DNA of 64,000 nucleotides from Streptacidiphilus sp. PB12-B1b. GTDB lineage: Bacteria > Actinomycetota > Actinomycetes > Streptomycetales > Streptomycetaceae. Positions 35,364-44,011 of the stretch are shown here, in pieces (the first letter of the stretch is position 1; the number at the start of each line of letters is the position of its first letter). The position numbers were made by a program, and so were the translations under genes. The stretch covers positions 3,534,001 to 3,598,000 of the forward strand of contig NZ_CP048405.1 in the NCBI RefSeq assembly GCF_014084125.1. The letters run 5' to 3'. The notes under the pieces are model-generated. The model saw nothing but the letters and a program-made list of their open reading frames with translations. It did not search any database and was not told where the DNA came from.

Positions 35364-35558
35364 TCACCGATCCTTCGGCGGCTTCGGGGACAGCAGCAGC
35401 CCGAGCAGCAGGATGCCGACCCCGGCGTCCTCGGGGGTGTACAGCGGGGCGTCGCTGATCGGCGCCTCCTCCTCGGACATCAGCGAGGTCACGGCGGAGA
35501 ACTCCGCCGGGGCCAGCTGGGTCGTGCCCCTGGTGCGGGCCAATTCGTGAGTAAGCAT
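35364..35558 (-). CDS. 64-aa peptide, possible precursor or signalling peptide heading an operon
   Basis: The ribosome site is strong: AGGAGG 4 nt before ATG 35558. The peptide has a polar N-terminal half (MLTHELARTRGTTQLAPAEF, then an acidic SEEEAP) and a C-terminal hydrophobic stretch (GVGILLLGLLL) ending SPKPPKDR. There is no Cys and no standard signal peptide. It resembles either a RiPP-type leader-core peptide or a small tail-anchored membrane peptide. It precedes two unknown genes and a beta-lactamase-fold hydrolase in one coupled operon. I do not recognise it from any described family. Confidence 0.7.
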   Translation of the reverse strand: MLTHELARTRGTTQLAPAEFSAVTSLMSEEEAPISDAPLYTPEDAGVGILLLGLLLSPKPPKDR

Positions 35559-35843
35559 GGTGCCTCCTCATCCAGAGATTTCGTCGCCGGTTCCGGCGAT
35601 GCCCCCCACACCCGTCGAGCTTATGACCGGTATCGGTGGTTCGCACCATTTGTTGGTGCACGCCCGATATGGCGACACTCGGTGACGACGCCAACATGGC
35701 TTTCTGAGAGACAAGTTGACTGTTCGTCAGCTAAAGGTGAACCCGGCTCGGGATGGCGGGAGTTGCTTGCGGATACGCCAACTCCCTTGCGTGGAGCCGC
35801 TGCCGCGGACCCTGGTCGAGGTACTCCGGGTGCTGGACATGCG
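35559..35843. promoter_or_regulatory. Upstream region of the peptide operon
   Basis: Non-coding and relatively AT-rich. It includes an inverted repeat GCACCA-TTTGT-TGGTGC (35643-35659), ~85 bp upstream of the peptide start, which could be an operator. I cannot fix a -35/-10 pair. Confidence 0.4.
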
Positions 35844-35887
35844 GCACGGCGGCCGTGACGGTGAGTTCACCCGTACGGCCGCCGTGC
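35844..35887. terminator. Terminator of the PRC/DUF2382 gene
   Basis: A perfect 13-bp stem (35844-35856 with 35875-35887). The 18-nt loop can itself pair partly (ACGGTGA with TCACCCGT). It lies 17 bp past the stop codon of the minus-strand gene. Confidence 0.75.
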
Positions 35888-35904
35888 GTTACAGCGTGTC
35901 GGCG

Positions 35905-36936
35905 CTACTTCTTCTTCATCCGGCTGTCCTCGCCGATCATGCCGTCGCTCTCCAGGTCGATCCGCTCGGAGCGGACCTCCTCGGTCACGGTGACCTCCTC
36001 GGTGACGTCCTCCACGCGCATCCGCACCCGCTCCACCGGGATGTTGTGCTTGGTCACCACCGTGCGCTCGGCATAGAGCGTGACCTCGCTCTCGGCCTCG
36101 CTCATGCCCTCCTCGCCCGCCATCCCGCCGGCGTCCTCCGGGCGGATCGCCTCGCGTTCGATCCGGATCTCCTGGTGGGTGAGCGGCACGGTCTGCCGGA
36201 CCTGCTCCGTGGTGATCTGCTTGCGCAGCCGGGCGTGACCGGACTCCATCCGCTCGGTACCGACGTGCAGCCGCTCCTCGAACCGCAGCATGGCCCGGCC
36301 CAGAGCGCCGCGACCGGCGCCCGCGCGGCCCTGCGCGGAGCGCTCCCCGGACCGCTCGGCGGTGCCCGTGCCGCCGCCCATGCCCGTGCCGCCGCCCATG
36401 GCCGTGCCGCCGCCCATGGCGGTGCCCGTGCCCATGGCCGCCCCGGAGCCCGATCCGGCCCGGTCCCGTGCGGGGGAGGCGGGGCGCTGCGCCGCTGCCG
36501 TGCCCGCGGCCCCCATGCCCGCCGCGCCCATGGCGGTGTCGCCCATGATGGTGTCGTCCCGCATGCGGGTGTCCCCGGCGCCCGGACGTCCGGGGCCGCC
36601 GTTCTGCCGGGCCGTGGTCTCGCGCTGCCCGAGCCCGTAGTGCTGGTACAGCGCGCTCTCCTCCTCGACCGACAGGTGCCGCCCGGTCTCCAGTTCGGGA
36701 GCGCCGTCCACCAGCGACTTCGGACAGGACAGCTGGACGTCGTCGGCGACCAGGGTGGCCCCCTCCAGCGGGGCGAAGTGCTCCTTGCCGCCGAACAGGC
36801 CGCCCTTCACGGTGACCCACTGTGGCAGTCCGGTGGTGTCGTCGAGGTACACCTCCTCGGCCTGACCGATCTTGTGACCCTCGGCGTCAACGACCTTGTG
36901 GCCGATCACCCGGTTCGGGTCAATCGCCGTGCCCAT
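35905..36936 (-). CDS. PRC-barrel plus DUF2382 (YsnF/AvaK-type) stress protein
   Basis: A 343-residue protein with three parts. Residues ~1-100 are a PRC-barrel (NRVIGHKVVDAEGHKIGQAE, VYLDDTTGLPQWVTVKGGLF). Residues ~115-200 form a low-complexity linker made of Met-Gly-Gly-Thr repeats (MGGGTAMGGGTGMGGGTGT). The last ~130 residues form DUF2382 (RFEERLHVGTERMESGHARL, then EVTLYAERTVVTKHNIPVER). An excellent AGGAGG sits 5-6 nt before ATG 36936. PRC-DUF2382 proteins are widespread in actinomycetes and linked to stress; no biochemical role is established. Confidence 0.9.
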   Translation of the reverse strand: MGTAIDPNRVIGHKVVDAEGHKIGQAEEVYLDDTTGLPQWVTVKGGLFGGKEHFAPLEGATLVADDVQLSCPKSLVDGAPELETGRHLSVEEESALYQHYGLGQRETTARQNGGPGRPGAGDTRMRDDTIMGDTAMGAAGMGAAGTAAAQRPASPARDRAGSGSGAAMGTGTAMGGGTAMGGGTGMGGGTGTAERSGERSAQGRAGAGRGALGRAMLRFEERLHVGTERMESGHARLRKQITTEQVRQTVPLTHQEIRIEREAIRPEDAGGMAGEEGMSEAESEVTLYAERTVVTKHNIPVERVRMRVEDVTEEVTVTEEVRSERIDLESDGMIGEDSRMKKK

Positions 36937-37207
36937 GTTTACCTCCTGCGAGGTGAGGGGAAGTGGCGCCCACGCCGGAACCAGACGCAGCGTTCCACGA
37001 ACGCCACCCCTCGACCGTGCGCCGATCCCACCCCACCCGCAACCCGGAGCGGCTCTCCTCCGTTTCGGCGCCGCCCTGCCCGTAGACGGGCGGACCCGCC
37101 TACGGGCACGCAGGGTGATTGTCGTGCAGACTTCAGGGGCGGGCCCCTCGCGGTGCGGCGGGTCCGGGCACGGCGTCAGGAAGCAGGGCCGACCCCCGGA
37201 GGCAGCG

Positions 37208-38035
37208 GTGGACACACGGTCCGGCACCGGCACCCTGAGGGTGCCGTGCCTGCCAGGCGCGCCCAGCTGGGTCAGCCTGCTGGCGCACGATCCGGTCGCC
37301 GCGCGCTCCTTCTACGGGCCGCTGCTCGGCTGGTCGTTCGAGCGGGTCCGGGCGGAGCGCACCTACTACGCGGTGGCCAGCGTCCAGGGCGTGCAGGTCG
37401 CCGGGATCAGCTCGCTGCCCTCCCGGGGGCACTTCTCGGCGACCTGGACCACCTTCTTCGGCGTGACCGACGTGGACGCCGCCGCCCGCCGGGTGCCCGA
37501 GCGGATGGGCACCGTCGGGGTGGGGCCGATGGGCGCGTGGGCCGGGCGCATCGCCATCGCCACCGACCCCGAGGGCGCCATCTTCGGCCTGTGGCAGGGG
37601 CCGGTCGGACCGGCCAGGCGACTGCCGCTGCTCGGCGCCCCCAGCTGGATCGAACTGTCCACCGACGCCTTCGCGGCGGCCCTGTTCTACGGCAGCGTCC
37701 TGGACTGGGCGGCCTACGAACCGGAACACCTGGACATGGCCTGGGAGCACGAGCGGGTGGTGCTGCGGGTCGAGGGCCGTCGGCTGGCCGCGCTGCGCAC
37801 GGCCGACCTGTTCGCCTCGGCGGTGCCGGTGCGCCCGCATTGGCACGTCTCGTTCTCCGTGGACGACCTGGAGCACGCCATCATCCACGCCCTGCGGCTG
37901 GGCGGCGTCCTGGTCAGCGAGCCGGTGTCGACGCCCTACGGCCGCACGGCGGCGCTGTACGACCCCGAAGGCGCCGCGTTCTCGCTGGTCTCGCCCATCC
38001 CTGATGGCTCCGACCGCACAGGGAAAGCGAGTTGA
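37208..38035 (+). CDS. VOC-family (glyoxalase-like) protein, two domains
   Basis: A 275-residue protein with two tandem vicinal-oxygen-chelate modules. The first is GAPSWVSLLAHDPVAARSFY to TDPEGAIFGLWQG. The second is GAPSWIELSTDAFAAALFYG to LYDPEGAAFSLVSP. The paired GAPSW openings show an internal duplication. GTG 37208 is chosen because GGAGG lies 6 nt upstream. This two-domain form is common in actinomycetes (CFP-30B-like). Metal-ligand residues are not the standard glyoxalase I set, so the substrate is unknown. Confidence 0.85.
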   Translation: MDTRSGTGTLRVPCLPGAPSWVSLLAHDPVAARSFYGPLLGWSFERVRAERTYYAVASVQGVQVAGISSLPSRGHFSATWTTFFGVTDVDAAARRVPERMGTVGVGPMGAWAGRIAIATDPEGAIFGLWQGPVGPARRLPLLGAPSWIELSTDAFAAALFYGSVLDWAAYEPEHLDMAWEHERVVLRVEGRRLAALRTADLFASAVPVRPHWHVSFSVDDLEHAIIHALRLGGVLVSEPVSTPYGRTAALYDPEGAAFSLVSPIPDGSDRTGKAS

Positions 38036-38081
38036 CGTCGCGTCAGCTGGGGCGTCGGGCTGCCTTAGGTGCACGCGGGGG

Positions 38082-39434
38082 TCAGGCGTCCGGGGCGCGG
38101 TCGTCGACGACCCGGCGGATCTTGCCGACCGAGCGCTCCAGGGTCTCCGGGGCGACGATCTCCACCCGAACGGTCACGCCCACGCCGTCCTTGACGCCCC
38201 GGGCGATGGCCGCCGCTGCCGCCTCGCGCTGCTCCGGGCCGCAGCCGGGGCGGGCCTCGGCGCGCACCGTCATCTCGTCCATCCGCCCGCGCCGGGAGAG
38301 CCGCAGCTGGAAGTGCGGGGCCACACCCTCGGTGCCCAGCACCACCTCCTCGATCTGGCTGGGGAAGACGTTCACCCCGCGCAGGATGATCATGTCGTCG
38401 CAGCGGCCGGTGACCTTCTCCATCCGGCGGAAGGCCGGGCGCGCGGTGCCGGGCAGCAGCCGGGTCAGATCGCGGGTGCGGTAGCGGACGACCGGCAGGG
38501 CCTCCTTGGTCAGCGTGGTGAAGACCAGCTCGCCGCTCTCGCCGTCCGGCTTGGACCGGTCCGTCAGCGGGTCCACGACCTCCGGGTAGAACTGGTCCTC
38601 CCAGATGTGCAGCCCGTCCTTGGTCTCCACGCACTCGCCGGCCACCCCGGGGCCCATCACCTCGGACAGGCCGTAGATGTCCACCGCGTGGATGTCCATC
38701 CGCTGCTCGATCTCCTGCCGCATCGCCTCGGTCCAGGGCTCGGCGCCGAAGATGCCGATCCGCAGCGAGGTGGCGCGCGGGTCCACGCCCTGGCGTTCGA
38801 ACTCGTCCAGCAGGGTCAGCATGTAGGAGGGCGTGACCATGATGATCTCGGGCCGGAAGTCCTGGATGATCTGCACCTGGCGGGCGGTCATGCCGCCCGA
38901 GGCCGGGATGACGGTGCAGCCGGCGCGCTCGGCCCCGTAGTGCGCGCCCAGGCCGCCGGTGAACAGGCCGTAGCCGTAGGAGATGTGCACCTTGTGCCCG
39001 GCCCGGCCGCCGGCCGCGCGGATCGAGCGGGCCACCAGGTCCGCCCAGGCCGACAGGTCGCCGTCGGTGTAGACGACGACCGTGGGGCGGCCGGTGGTGC
39101 CGCTGGAGGCATGGATCCGGCGGACCTCGGACATGGGCACCGCGAACATCCCGAAGGGATAGGTGTCGCGCAGGTCGGCCTTGGTGGTGAAGGGGAAGCG
39201 GGCCAGATCGCCCAGCGTGCGGCAGTCGTCCGGGCCCACCCCGGCGGCGTCGAACTTCCGCCGGTACAGCTCGACGTTGTCGTAGGCGTGCCGCAGTGTC
39301 TGCCGCAGCCGGGTCAGCTGGAGCTGCCGCAGCTCCTCGGCGCCCAGCCGCTCCCCGGCGTCCAGCAGCCCCTCGGGGAGCGGCTCGCCCAGCCTGGGCT
39401 CAGTGGCCGGCGGGGACGTCGGGTTGCTGCTCAT
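38082..39434 (-). CDS. paaK: Phenylacetate-CoA ligase
   Basis: A 450-residue adenylate-forming ligase. The AMP-binding P-loop is IHASSGTTGRPTVVVYTDGD, preceded by KADLRDTYPFGMFAVP as in PaaK. Then come SYGYGLFTGGLGAHYGAE, DIYGLSEVMGPGVAGECVET, and the C-terminal hinge RCDDMIILRGVNVFPSQIEE. It activates phenylacetate to phenylacetyl-CoA, the entry step of aerobic phenylacetate breakdown. The first ~35 bp overlap the end of the upstream paaI gene. The rest of the paa ring-oxidation genes are not in this window. GGAGAGG precedes ATG 39434. Confidence 0.92.
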   Translation of the reverse strand: MSSNPTSPPATEPRLGEPLPEGLLDAGERLGAEELRQLQLTRLRQTLRHAYDNVELYRRKFDAAGVGPDDCRTLGDLARFPFTTKADLRDTYPFGMFAVPMSEVRRIHASSGTTGRPTVVVYTDGDLSAWADLVARSIRAAGGRAGHKVHISYGYGLFTGGLGAHYGAERAGCTVIPASGGMTARQVQIIQDFRPEIIMVTPSYMLTLLDEFERQGVDPRATSLRIGIFGAEPWTEAMRQEIEQRMDIHAVDIYGLSEVMGPGVAGECVETKDGLHIWEDQFYPEVVDPLTDRSKPDGESGELVFTTLTKEALPVVRYRTRDLTRLLPGTARPAFRRMEKVTGRCDDMIILRGVNVFPSQIEEVVLGTEGVAPHFQLRLSRRGRMDEMTVRAEARPGCGPEQREAAAAAIARGVKDGVGVTVRVEIVAPETLERSVGKIRRVVDDRAPDA

Positions 39435-39939
39435 GGCCTCTCCTCGGGTCCTGGTCCTGGGTGCTGCTGTCCGCTGTACCGGCCGTACCGGTGCCGACCG
39501 GGCCGCGGAGCGTGCGGCTGCGGCCGCGGAACTCGGCGATCACCTGCTCGCCGCGCCGGATGCTCACGTCGTAGATGCCGCTGCGGCCGTAGCTGGTGCG
39601 CTCCCGGGCGGTGGCGACCAGCACGTCGCCCTCGTGCGCGGGGGCGACGAAGTCGATGTCGGCCGCGGCGGCGACCGTCACCGGGCCGTGGCTGTTGCAG
39701 GCGCAGGCGAAGGCGCTGTCGGCGAACAGGAAGAGGTAGCCGCCGTGGGCGGTCCCGTGGCCGTTCAGCATCTGCGCGGTCACCGTCATCCGCAGCACCG
39801 CGCGGCCCGCCTCGGCCTCCAGCAGCTCCATGCCCAGGTCGCGGGAGGCCCGGTCGGCCGCGAACATCGTCTGCGCCGGGCCGGGCTGCGCCGCACCCGT
39901 CTGCGCCGCGCCCGTCCGCACCGGAGTGGCCCGTGTCAC
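39400..39939 (-). CDS. paaI: Hydroxyphenylacetyl-CoA thioesterase
   Basis: A ~179-residue hot-dog-fold thioesterase. GHGTAHGGYLFLFADSAFAC (HGGxxFxLxD signature) and SYGRSGIYDVSIRRGEQVIA are typical of PaaI. It hydrolyses dead-end phenylacetyl-CoA intermediates, protecting CoA pools. I choose GTG 39939 rather than ATG 39972, because the latter lies inside a predicted operator and -10 region. The C-terminal ~30 residues (DSSTQDQDPRRGHEQQPD) look disordered, and the gene overlaps paaK. Confidence 0.85.
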   Translation of the reverse strand: MTRATPVRTGAAQTGAAQPGPAQTMFAADRASRDLGMELLEAEAGRAVLRMTVTAQMLNGHGTAHGGYLFLFADSAFACACNSHGPVTVAAAADIDFVAPAHEGDVLVATARERTSYGRSGIYDVSIRRGEQVIAEFRGRSRTLRGPVGTGTAGTADSSTQDQDPRRGHEQQPDVPAGH

Positions 39940-39962
39940 GCTTCCACCGCCTCGATTGCCCC

Positions 39963-39978
39963 GACCGAACATTCGGTC
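39963..39978. promoter_or_regulatory. Inverted-repeat operator upstream of paaI-paaK
   Basis: GACCGAA-CA-TTCGGTC is a perfect 7-bp inverted repeat. The form resembles TetR-family operators of acyl-CoA or phenylacetate regulators, with ACCGA half-sites. It overlaps the -10 box, so it should repress. No TetR gene is adjacent. Confidence 0.65.
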
Positions 39979-39997
39979 AGCCGGTTGGTGGGGTCAA
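39969..39997 (-). promoter_or_regulatory. paaI-paaK promoter
   Basis: Minus-strand TTGACC (39997-39992), a 17-bp spacer, then GAATGT (39974-39969). Transcription would start ~25 nt before GTG 39939. Confidence 0.55.
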
Positions 39998-40134
39998 GTA
40001 ATCCAGCATCCCCCCAGCCTGTCAAGATGCGGGCGCAGGTCGCGGCGGGTCGCCGCCGAAATCGCCGGGCGGCGCGGGGGAGCGGCCGACGGCCCGGACG
40101 CCCGCGCCGGGGCCGCGTCCGCGAGACTGGGCGG

Positions 40135-42711
40135 GTGAACCCCGCCTGGCTCGACCTCCCCGTCCGCGACGCCGTCCCGCCGCTTCAGCGCGCCCTCGCC
40201 GAGCGCGGCGCGGCCGTGCTCGCCGCCCCGCCGGGCACCGGCAAGACCACGCTGGTCCCGCTCGCGCTGGCCGGGCTGGTCCCGGAGCTTCCCGGGCCGC
40301 CCCGGCGGGTGCTGGTGGCCGAGCCGCGGCGGCTCGCGGTCCGCGCCGCCGCCCGGCGGATGGCCTGGCTGCTGGACGAGACGCCCGGCGGGGACGGACG
40401 CGTCGGCCACACCATCCGCGGCGAACGCCGGGTCGGCCCGCGCACCGTGGTCGAGGTGGTCACCACCGGCGTCCTGCTGCAACGGCTGCAACGCGACCAG
40501 GAGCTGCCCGGCGTCGACGCCGTCGTCCTGGACGAGTGCCACGAACGGCACCTGGACGCCGACACCGCGCTGGCCTTCCTGCTGGACGTCCGCGCCACGC
40601 TCCGCCCGGAGCTGGGCGTCGTCTGCGCCTCCGCCACCTCGGACACCGCCGCCTGGGCCCGGCTGCTCGGCGGCGAGCAGGGGCCCGCCCCGGTGGTCGA
40701 GGCGCACGGCACCGCCCACCCGGTGCAGACCGTCTGGGCGCCGCCCCCGCGCACCGTGCGCCCGGCCCTGGGCACCCGCACCGATCCGGCGCTGCTGGAC
40801 CATGTCGCGGCCACCGTCCGCCGGGCGCTCGCCGAACGCGACGGCGACCTGCTCTGCTTCCTGCCCGGCGCGGGGGAGATCGCCCGGGTCGCCGGGCTGC
40901 TCGCCGGGGCCGCCGAGGTGCTGCAACTGCACGGCCGGGCCCCGCAGGCGGTCCAGGACGCGGCGCTGGCCGGCGGGGACGGGCGGCGCAGGGTGGTGCT
41001 GGCCACCTCGGTCGCCGAGTCCTCGCTGACCGTGCCCGGCGTGCGCACCGTCGTCGACTGCGGGCTGGCCCGGGAGCCGCGCACCGACCATGCGCGCGGG
41101 CTGTCCAGCCTGGTCACCGTGCGGGCCTCGCTGGCCACCGGACGCCAGCGGGCCGGCCGCGCCGGGCGCGAGGCCCCGGGGACCGTCTACCGCTGCTGGG
41201 ACCAGGCCGAGGACGCCCGCGCGCAGCCCATGCCCACCCCGGAGATCGCCCTGGCCGACCTCACCGCCTTCGCCCTGCAGACCGCCTGCTGGGGCGACCC
41301 GGACGCACACGGCCTGGCCCTGCCGGACCGTCCGCCCGCCGGGGCCATGGCCGCCGCCCGGGCGACGCTGGCCCAGCTGGGCGCGGTCGACGCCCGGGGC
41401 CGGGCCACGGCGCGCGGACGCCGGCTGGCCCGGACCGCCCTGCACCCCCGGCTGGCCCGGGCGCTGCTGGACGGCGCGCCGCTGGTCGGCGCCGGGCGCG
41501 CGGCGGAGCTGGTCGCGCTGCTCTCCGAGGAGCCGCCGCGCGCCCTCGGCGACGACCTGCTGGCCGTGTGGCGGGGCGTGCGCGGCGGGCGCGACCCGTA
41601 CGCCGGGCGCTGGCGCGAGGAGGTGCGCCGGCTGCGGCAACAGCTGACCGGGGACCGGGCCGCCGAGACGGGCGACGGCAGCGGCGCCGGGCCCGCCGAC
41701 CGCTCCGCCGCGGGGCTGCTGGTCGCCTTGGCCTTCCCCGAGCGGATCGCCCGGGCCCGCGCGTCCGCGCCCGGGGCCGAGGCGGGCGGCTCGTTCGTGA
41801 TGGCGTCCGGCACCGCAGCAGCCACCGGAGCGGGCTCGGCGCTGGCCGGGGCGCCCTGGCTGGCGGTGGCCGTCGCCGACCGCCCGGCCGGTTCGCCGTC
41901 CGCGAGGATCCGGCTGGCCGCCGCGCTGGACGAGGACGACGCCCGCCGGGCCGGGGCCTCGGCGATCAGCAGCCGGGACGAGGTCCGCTGGGCGGTGCCG
42001 GTCGGCGGACGCCGCGGGGACGTGGCCGCCCGCCGGGTGGAGGCGCTGGGCGCGATCGAGCTGTCCGCCCGCACGCTCACCGGTCCCGACCCCGCGCTGG
42101 TGCGGGAGGCACTGGCCGAGGGCCTCGCCCGGGAGGGCGTCGGCTCGCTGCTGACCTGGTCCGCCCGGGCCGCCGGACTGCGCCGGAGGCTGGCCTTCCT
42201 GCACCACTGGATCGGCGACCCCTGGCCGGACGTGTCCGATGACGCGCTGCTGGCCCGGGCCGGGGAGTGGCTGGAGCCGGAGCTGTCCCGGGCCCGCCGC
42301 CGGGCCGACCTGGAGCGCCTGGACACGGCCGCGGCGCTGTCCCGGCTGCTGCCCTGGGCGAGCGGAGCCGCCGGTCGGCTGGACGAACTGGCCCCGGAGC
42401 GGATCACCGTCCCCTCCGGCTCCCGGATCCAGGTGGACTACTCGGGCGAACGGCCGGTGCTGGCGGTCAAGCTGCAGGAGCTGTTCGGCTGGCAGGCCGC
42501 CCCGGCGCTGGCCGGCGGCCGGGCCCCGCTGACGGTGCACCTGTTGTCGCCGGCCGGCCGCCCGGCCGCCGTCACCGGCGACCTGGCGTCCTTCTGGCGC
42601 GAGGGCTACCGCGCGGTCCGCGCCGACCTGCGCGGACGCTACCCGCGCCACCCCTGGCCGGAGGACCCGGCCGCGGCCGAGCCCACGCGCCGGCTCAACC
42701 CGCGCTCCTGA
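40135..42711 (+). CDS. hrpB: ATP-dependent RNA helicase HrpB
   Basis: An 858-residue DExH-box helicase. Walker A is AVLAAPPGTGKTTLVPLALA, motif II is VVLDECHERHLDAD, motif III is SATSDTAAW. Motif V/VI is VVLATSVAESSLTVPGVRTV and GRQRAGRAGREAPGTVYRCW. The C-terminal HrpB domain (SGSRIQVDYSGERPVLAVKL, QELFGWQAAPALAGGRAPLT) identifies HrpB rather than HrpA. The RNA substrate in bacteria is not settled. The start is GTG 40135; it diverges from the paaI promoter. Confidence 0.92.
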   Translation: MNPAWLDLPVRDAVPPLQRALAERGAAVLAAPPGTGKTTLVPLALAGLVPELPGPPRRVLVAEPRRLAVRAAARRMAWLLDETPGGDGRVGHTIRGERRVGPRTVVEVVTTGVLLQRLQRDQELPGVDAVVLDECHERHLDADTALAFLLDVRATLRPELGVVCASATSDTAAWARLLGGEQGPAPVVEAHGTAHPVQTVWAPPPRTVRPALGTRTDPALLDHVAATVRRALAERDGDLLCFLPGAGEIARVAGLLAGAAEVLQLHGRAPQAVQDAALAGGDGRRRVVLATSVAESSLTVPGVRTVVDCGLAREPRTDHARGLSSLVTVRASLATGRQRAGRAGREAPGTVYRCWDQAEDARAQPMPTPEIALADLTAFALQTACWGDPDAHGLALPDRPPAGAMAAARATLAQLGAVDARGRATARGRRLARTALHPRLARALLDGAPLVGAGRAAELVALLSEEPPRALGDDLLAVWRGVRGGRDPYAGRWREEVRRLRQQLTGDRAAETGDGSGAGPADRSAAGLLVALAFPERIARARASAPGAEAGGSFVMASGTAAATGAGSALAGAPWLAVAVADRPAGSPSARIRLAAALDEDDARRAGASAISSRDEVRWAVPVGGRRGDVAARRVEALGAIELSARTLTGPDPALVREALAEGLAREGVGSLLTWSARAAGLRRRLAFLHHWIGDPWPDVSDDALLARAGEWLEPELSRARRRADLERLDTAAALSRLLPWASGAAGRLDELAPERITVPSGSRIQVDYSGERPVLAVKLQELFGWQAAPALAGGRAPLTVHLLSPAGRPAAVTGDLASFWREGYRAVRADLRGRYPRHPWPEDPAAAEPTRRLNPRS

Positions 42712-42794
42712 GCCGGGGGCGGGGGACCGGCTGTCAACGATGCTGAGCGGAACGGTCATGGGGGCCGCCCCCGCCGCCGGGCTAGCGTCCGGGC

Positions 42795-43997
42795 ATGACC
42801 GAAGCACTGATCTTTGACGCCGTGCGGACGCCGCGCGGCAAGGGCAAACGCGGCGCCCTGCACTGCGTCAAGCCCGTGGACCTGGCCGCGGGCGTGCTCC
42901 GCGCCCTGGCCCGACGCAACCGGCTGGACACCGCCGAGGTGGACGACGTGGTCCTGGGCGTGGTCTCGGCGGTGGGGGAGCAGGGCGCGGACATCGCCCG
43001 CACCGCCGCGCTGGTCGCCGACTGGGACGTCCGGGCGGCCGGGTTGCAGCTCAGCCGGTTCTGCGCCTCGGGCCTGGAGGCGGTCAACCTGGCCGCCGCC
43101 AAGGTCGCCTCCGGCTTCGAGGACCTGGTGGTCGCGGGCGGCGTGGAGTCCATGTCGCGGGTGCCGATGGGCTCCGACGGCGGCGCCTGGATCGCCGACC
43201 CGGCCACCAACCTGAAGACCGGCTTCGTGCCGCAGGGCGTCAGCGCCGACCTGATCGCCACCCTCCAGGACTTCAGCCGCCAGGAGCTCGACGCGGTCGC
43301 CCTGCGCTCGCACCAACGCGCCGCGCAGGCCCGCGAACAGGGCCGCTTCAGCCGCTCGCTGGTGCCGGTCCGGGACCGCAACGGCGCGGTGCTGCTGGCC
43401 GAGGACGAGGCGGTCCGGCCCGGCACCACCGCGGCCGGGCTCGCCGCGCTGGCCCCCGCCTTCGCCTTCCCCGGCGACCTCGGCTTCGACGCCGTCGCCG
43501 TCGACCGCTACCCGCAGGTCGAACGCGTCCACCACCGGCACACCGCCGGGAACTCCTCGCAGATCGTGGACGGCGCGGCGGCCATGCTCATCGGCAACCG
43601 GCGCACCGGCGAGCGGCTCGGGCTCACCCCCCGCGCCCGGATCACCGCCGCCGCCGTGGTCGGCACCGAAGCCACGATCATGCTCACCGGCCCGGCCCCG
43701 GCCGCCCGCAAGGCCCTGGGCCGGGCCGGGCTGGACGTCGCGGACATCGACCTGTTCGAGGTCAACGAGGCGTTCGCGGCGGTCGTGCTGGAGTTCCAGC
43801 GGGAGCTCGGCGTCCCCTCCGAGCGGATCAACGTCAACGGCGGGGCCATCGCGCTGGGCCACCCGCTCGGAGCCACCGGCTGCATGATCCTCGGCACGCT
43901 GCTGGACGAGCTGGAACGCCGGGACCTGCGGCGCGGTCTGGCCACCCTGTGCGTCGGCGGCGGCATGGGCATCGCCACCATCATCGAGCTTCTGTGA
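42795..43997 (+). CDS. fadA: Acetyl-CoA acyltransferase (thiolase)
   Basis: A 400-residue thiolase. The nucleophilic Cys is in [18 protein letters not shown] (around residue 90). The His is in [20 protein letters not shown], and the second Cys in [19 protein letters not shown]. It cleaves 3-ketoacyl-CoA in the last step of beta-oxidation. It is separated from the multifunctional dehydrogenase gene by 14 bp, the usual fadA-fadB pair of actinomycetes. Confidence 0.92.
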   Translation: MTEALIFDAVRTPRGKGKRGALHCVKPVDLAAGVLRALARRNRLDTAEVDDVVLGVVSAVGEQGADIARTAALVADWDVRAAGLQLSRFCASGLEAVNLAAAKVASGFEDLVVAGGVESMSRVPMGSDGGAWIADPATNLKTGFVPQGVSADLIATLQDFSRQELDAVALRSHQRAAQAREQGRFSRSLVPVRDRNGAVLLAEDEAVRPGTTAAGLAALAPAFAFPGDLGFDAVAVDRYPQVERVHHRHTAGNSSQIVDGAAAMLIGNRRTGERLGLTPRARITAAAVVGTEATIMLTGPAPAARKALGRAGLDVADIDLFEVNEAFAAVVLEFQRELGVPSERINVNGGAIALGHPLGATGCMILGTLLDELERRDLRRGLATLCVGGGMGIATIIELL

Positions 43998-44011
43998 AGG
44001 GGCACTTGGGC

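Noticed and set aside
35716..38004. Very long plus-strand frame opposite the PRC/DUF2382 gene
   Set aside because: It is antisense shadow coding; the PRC-barrel and DUF2382 motifs are on the minus strand with an AGGAGG site.
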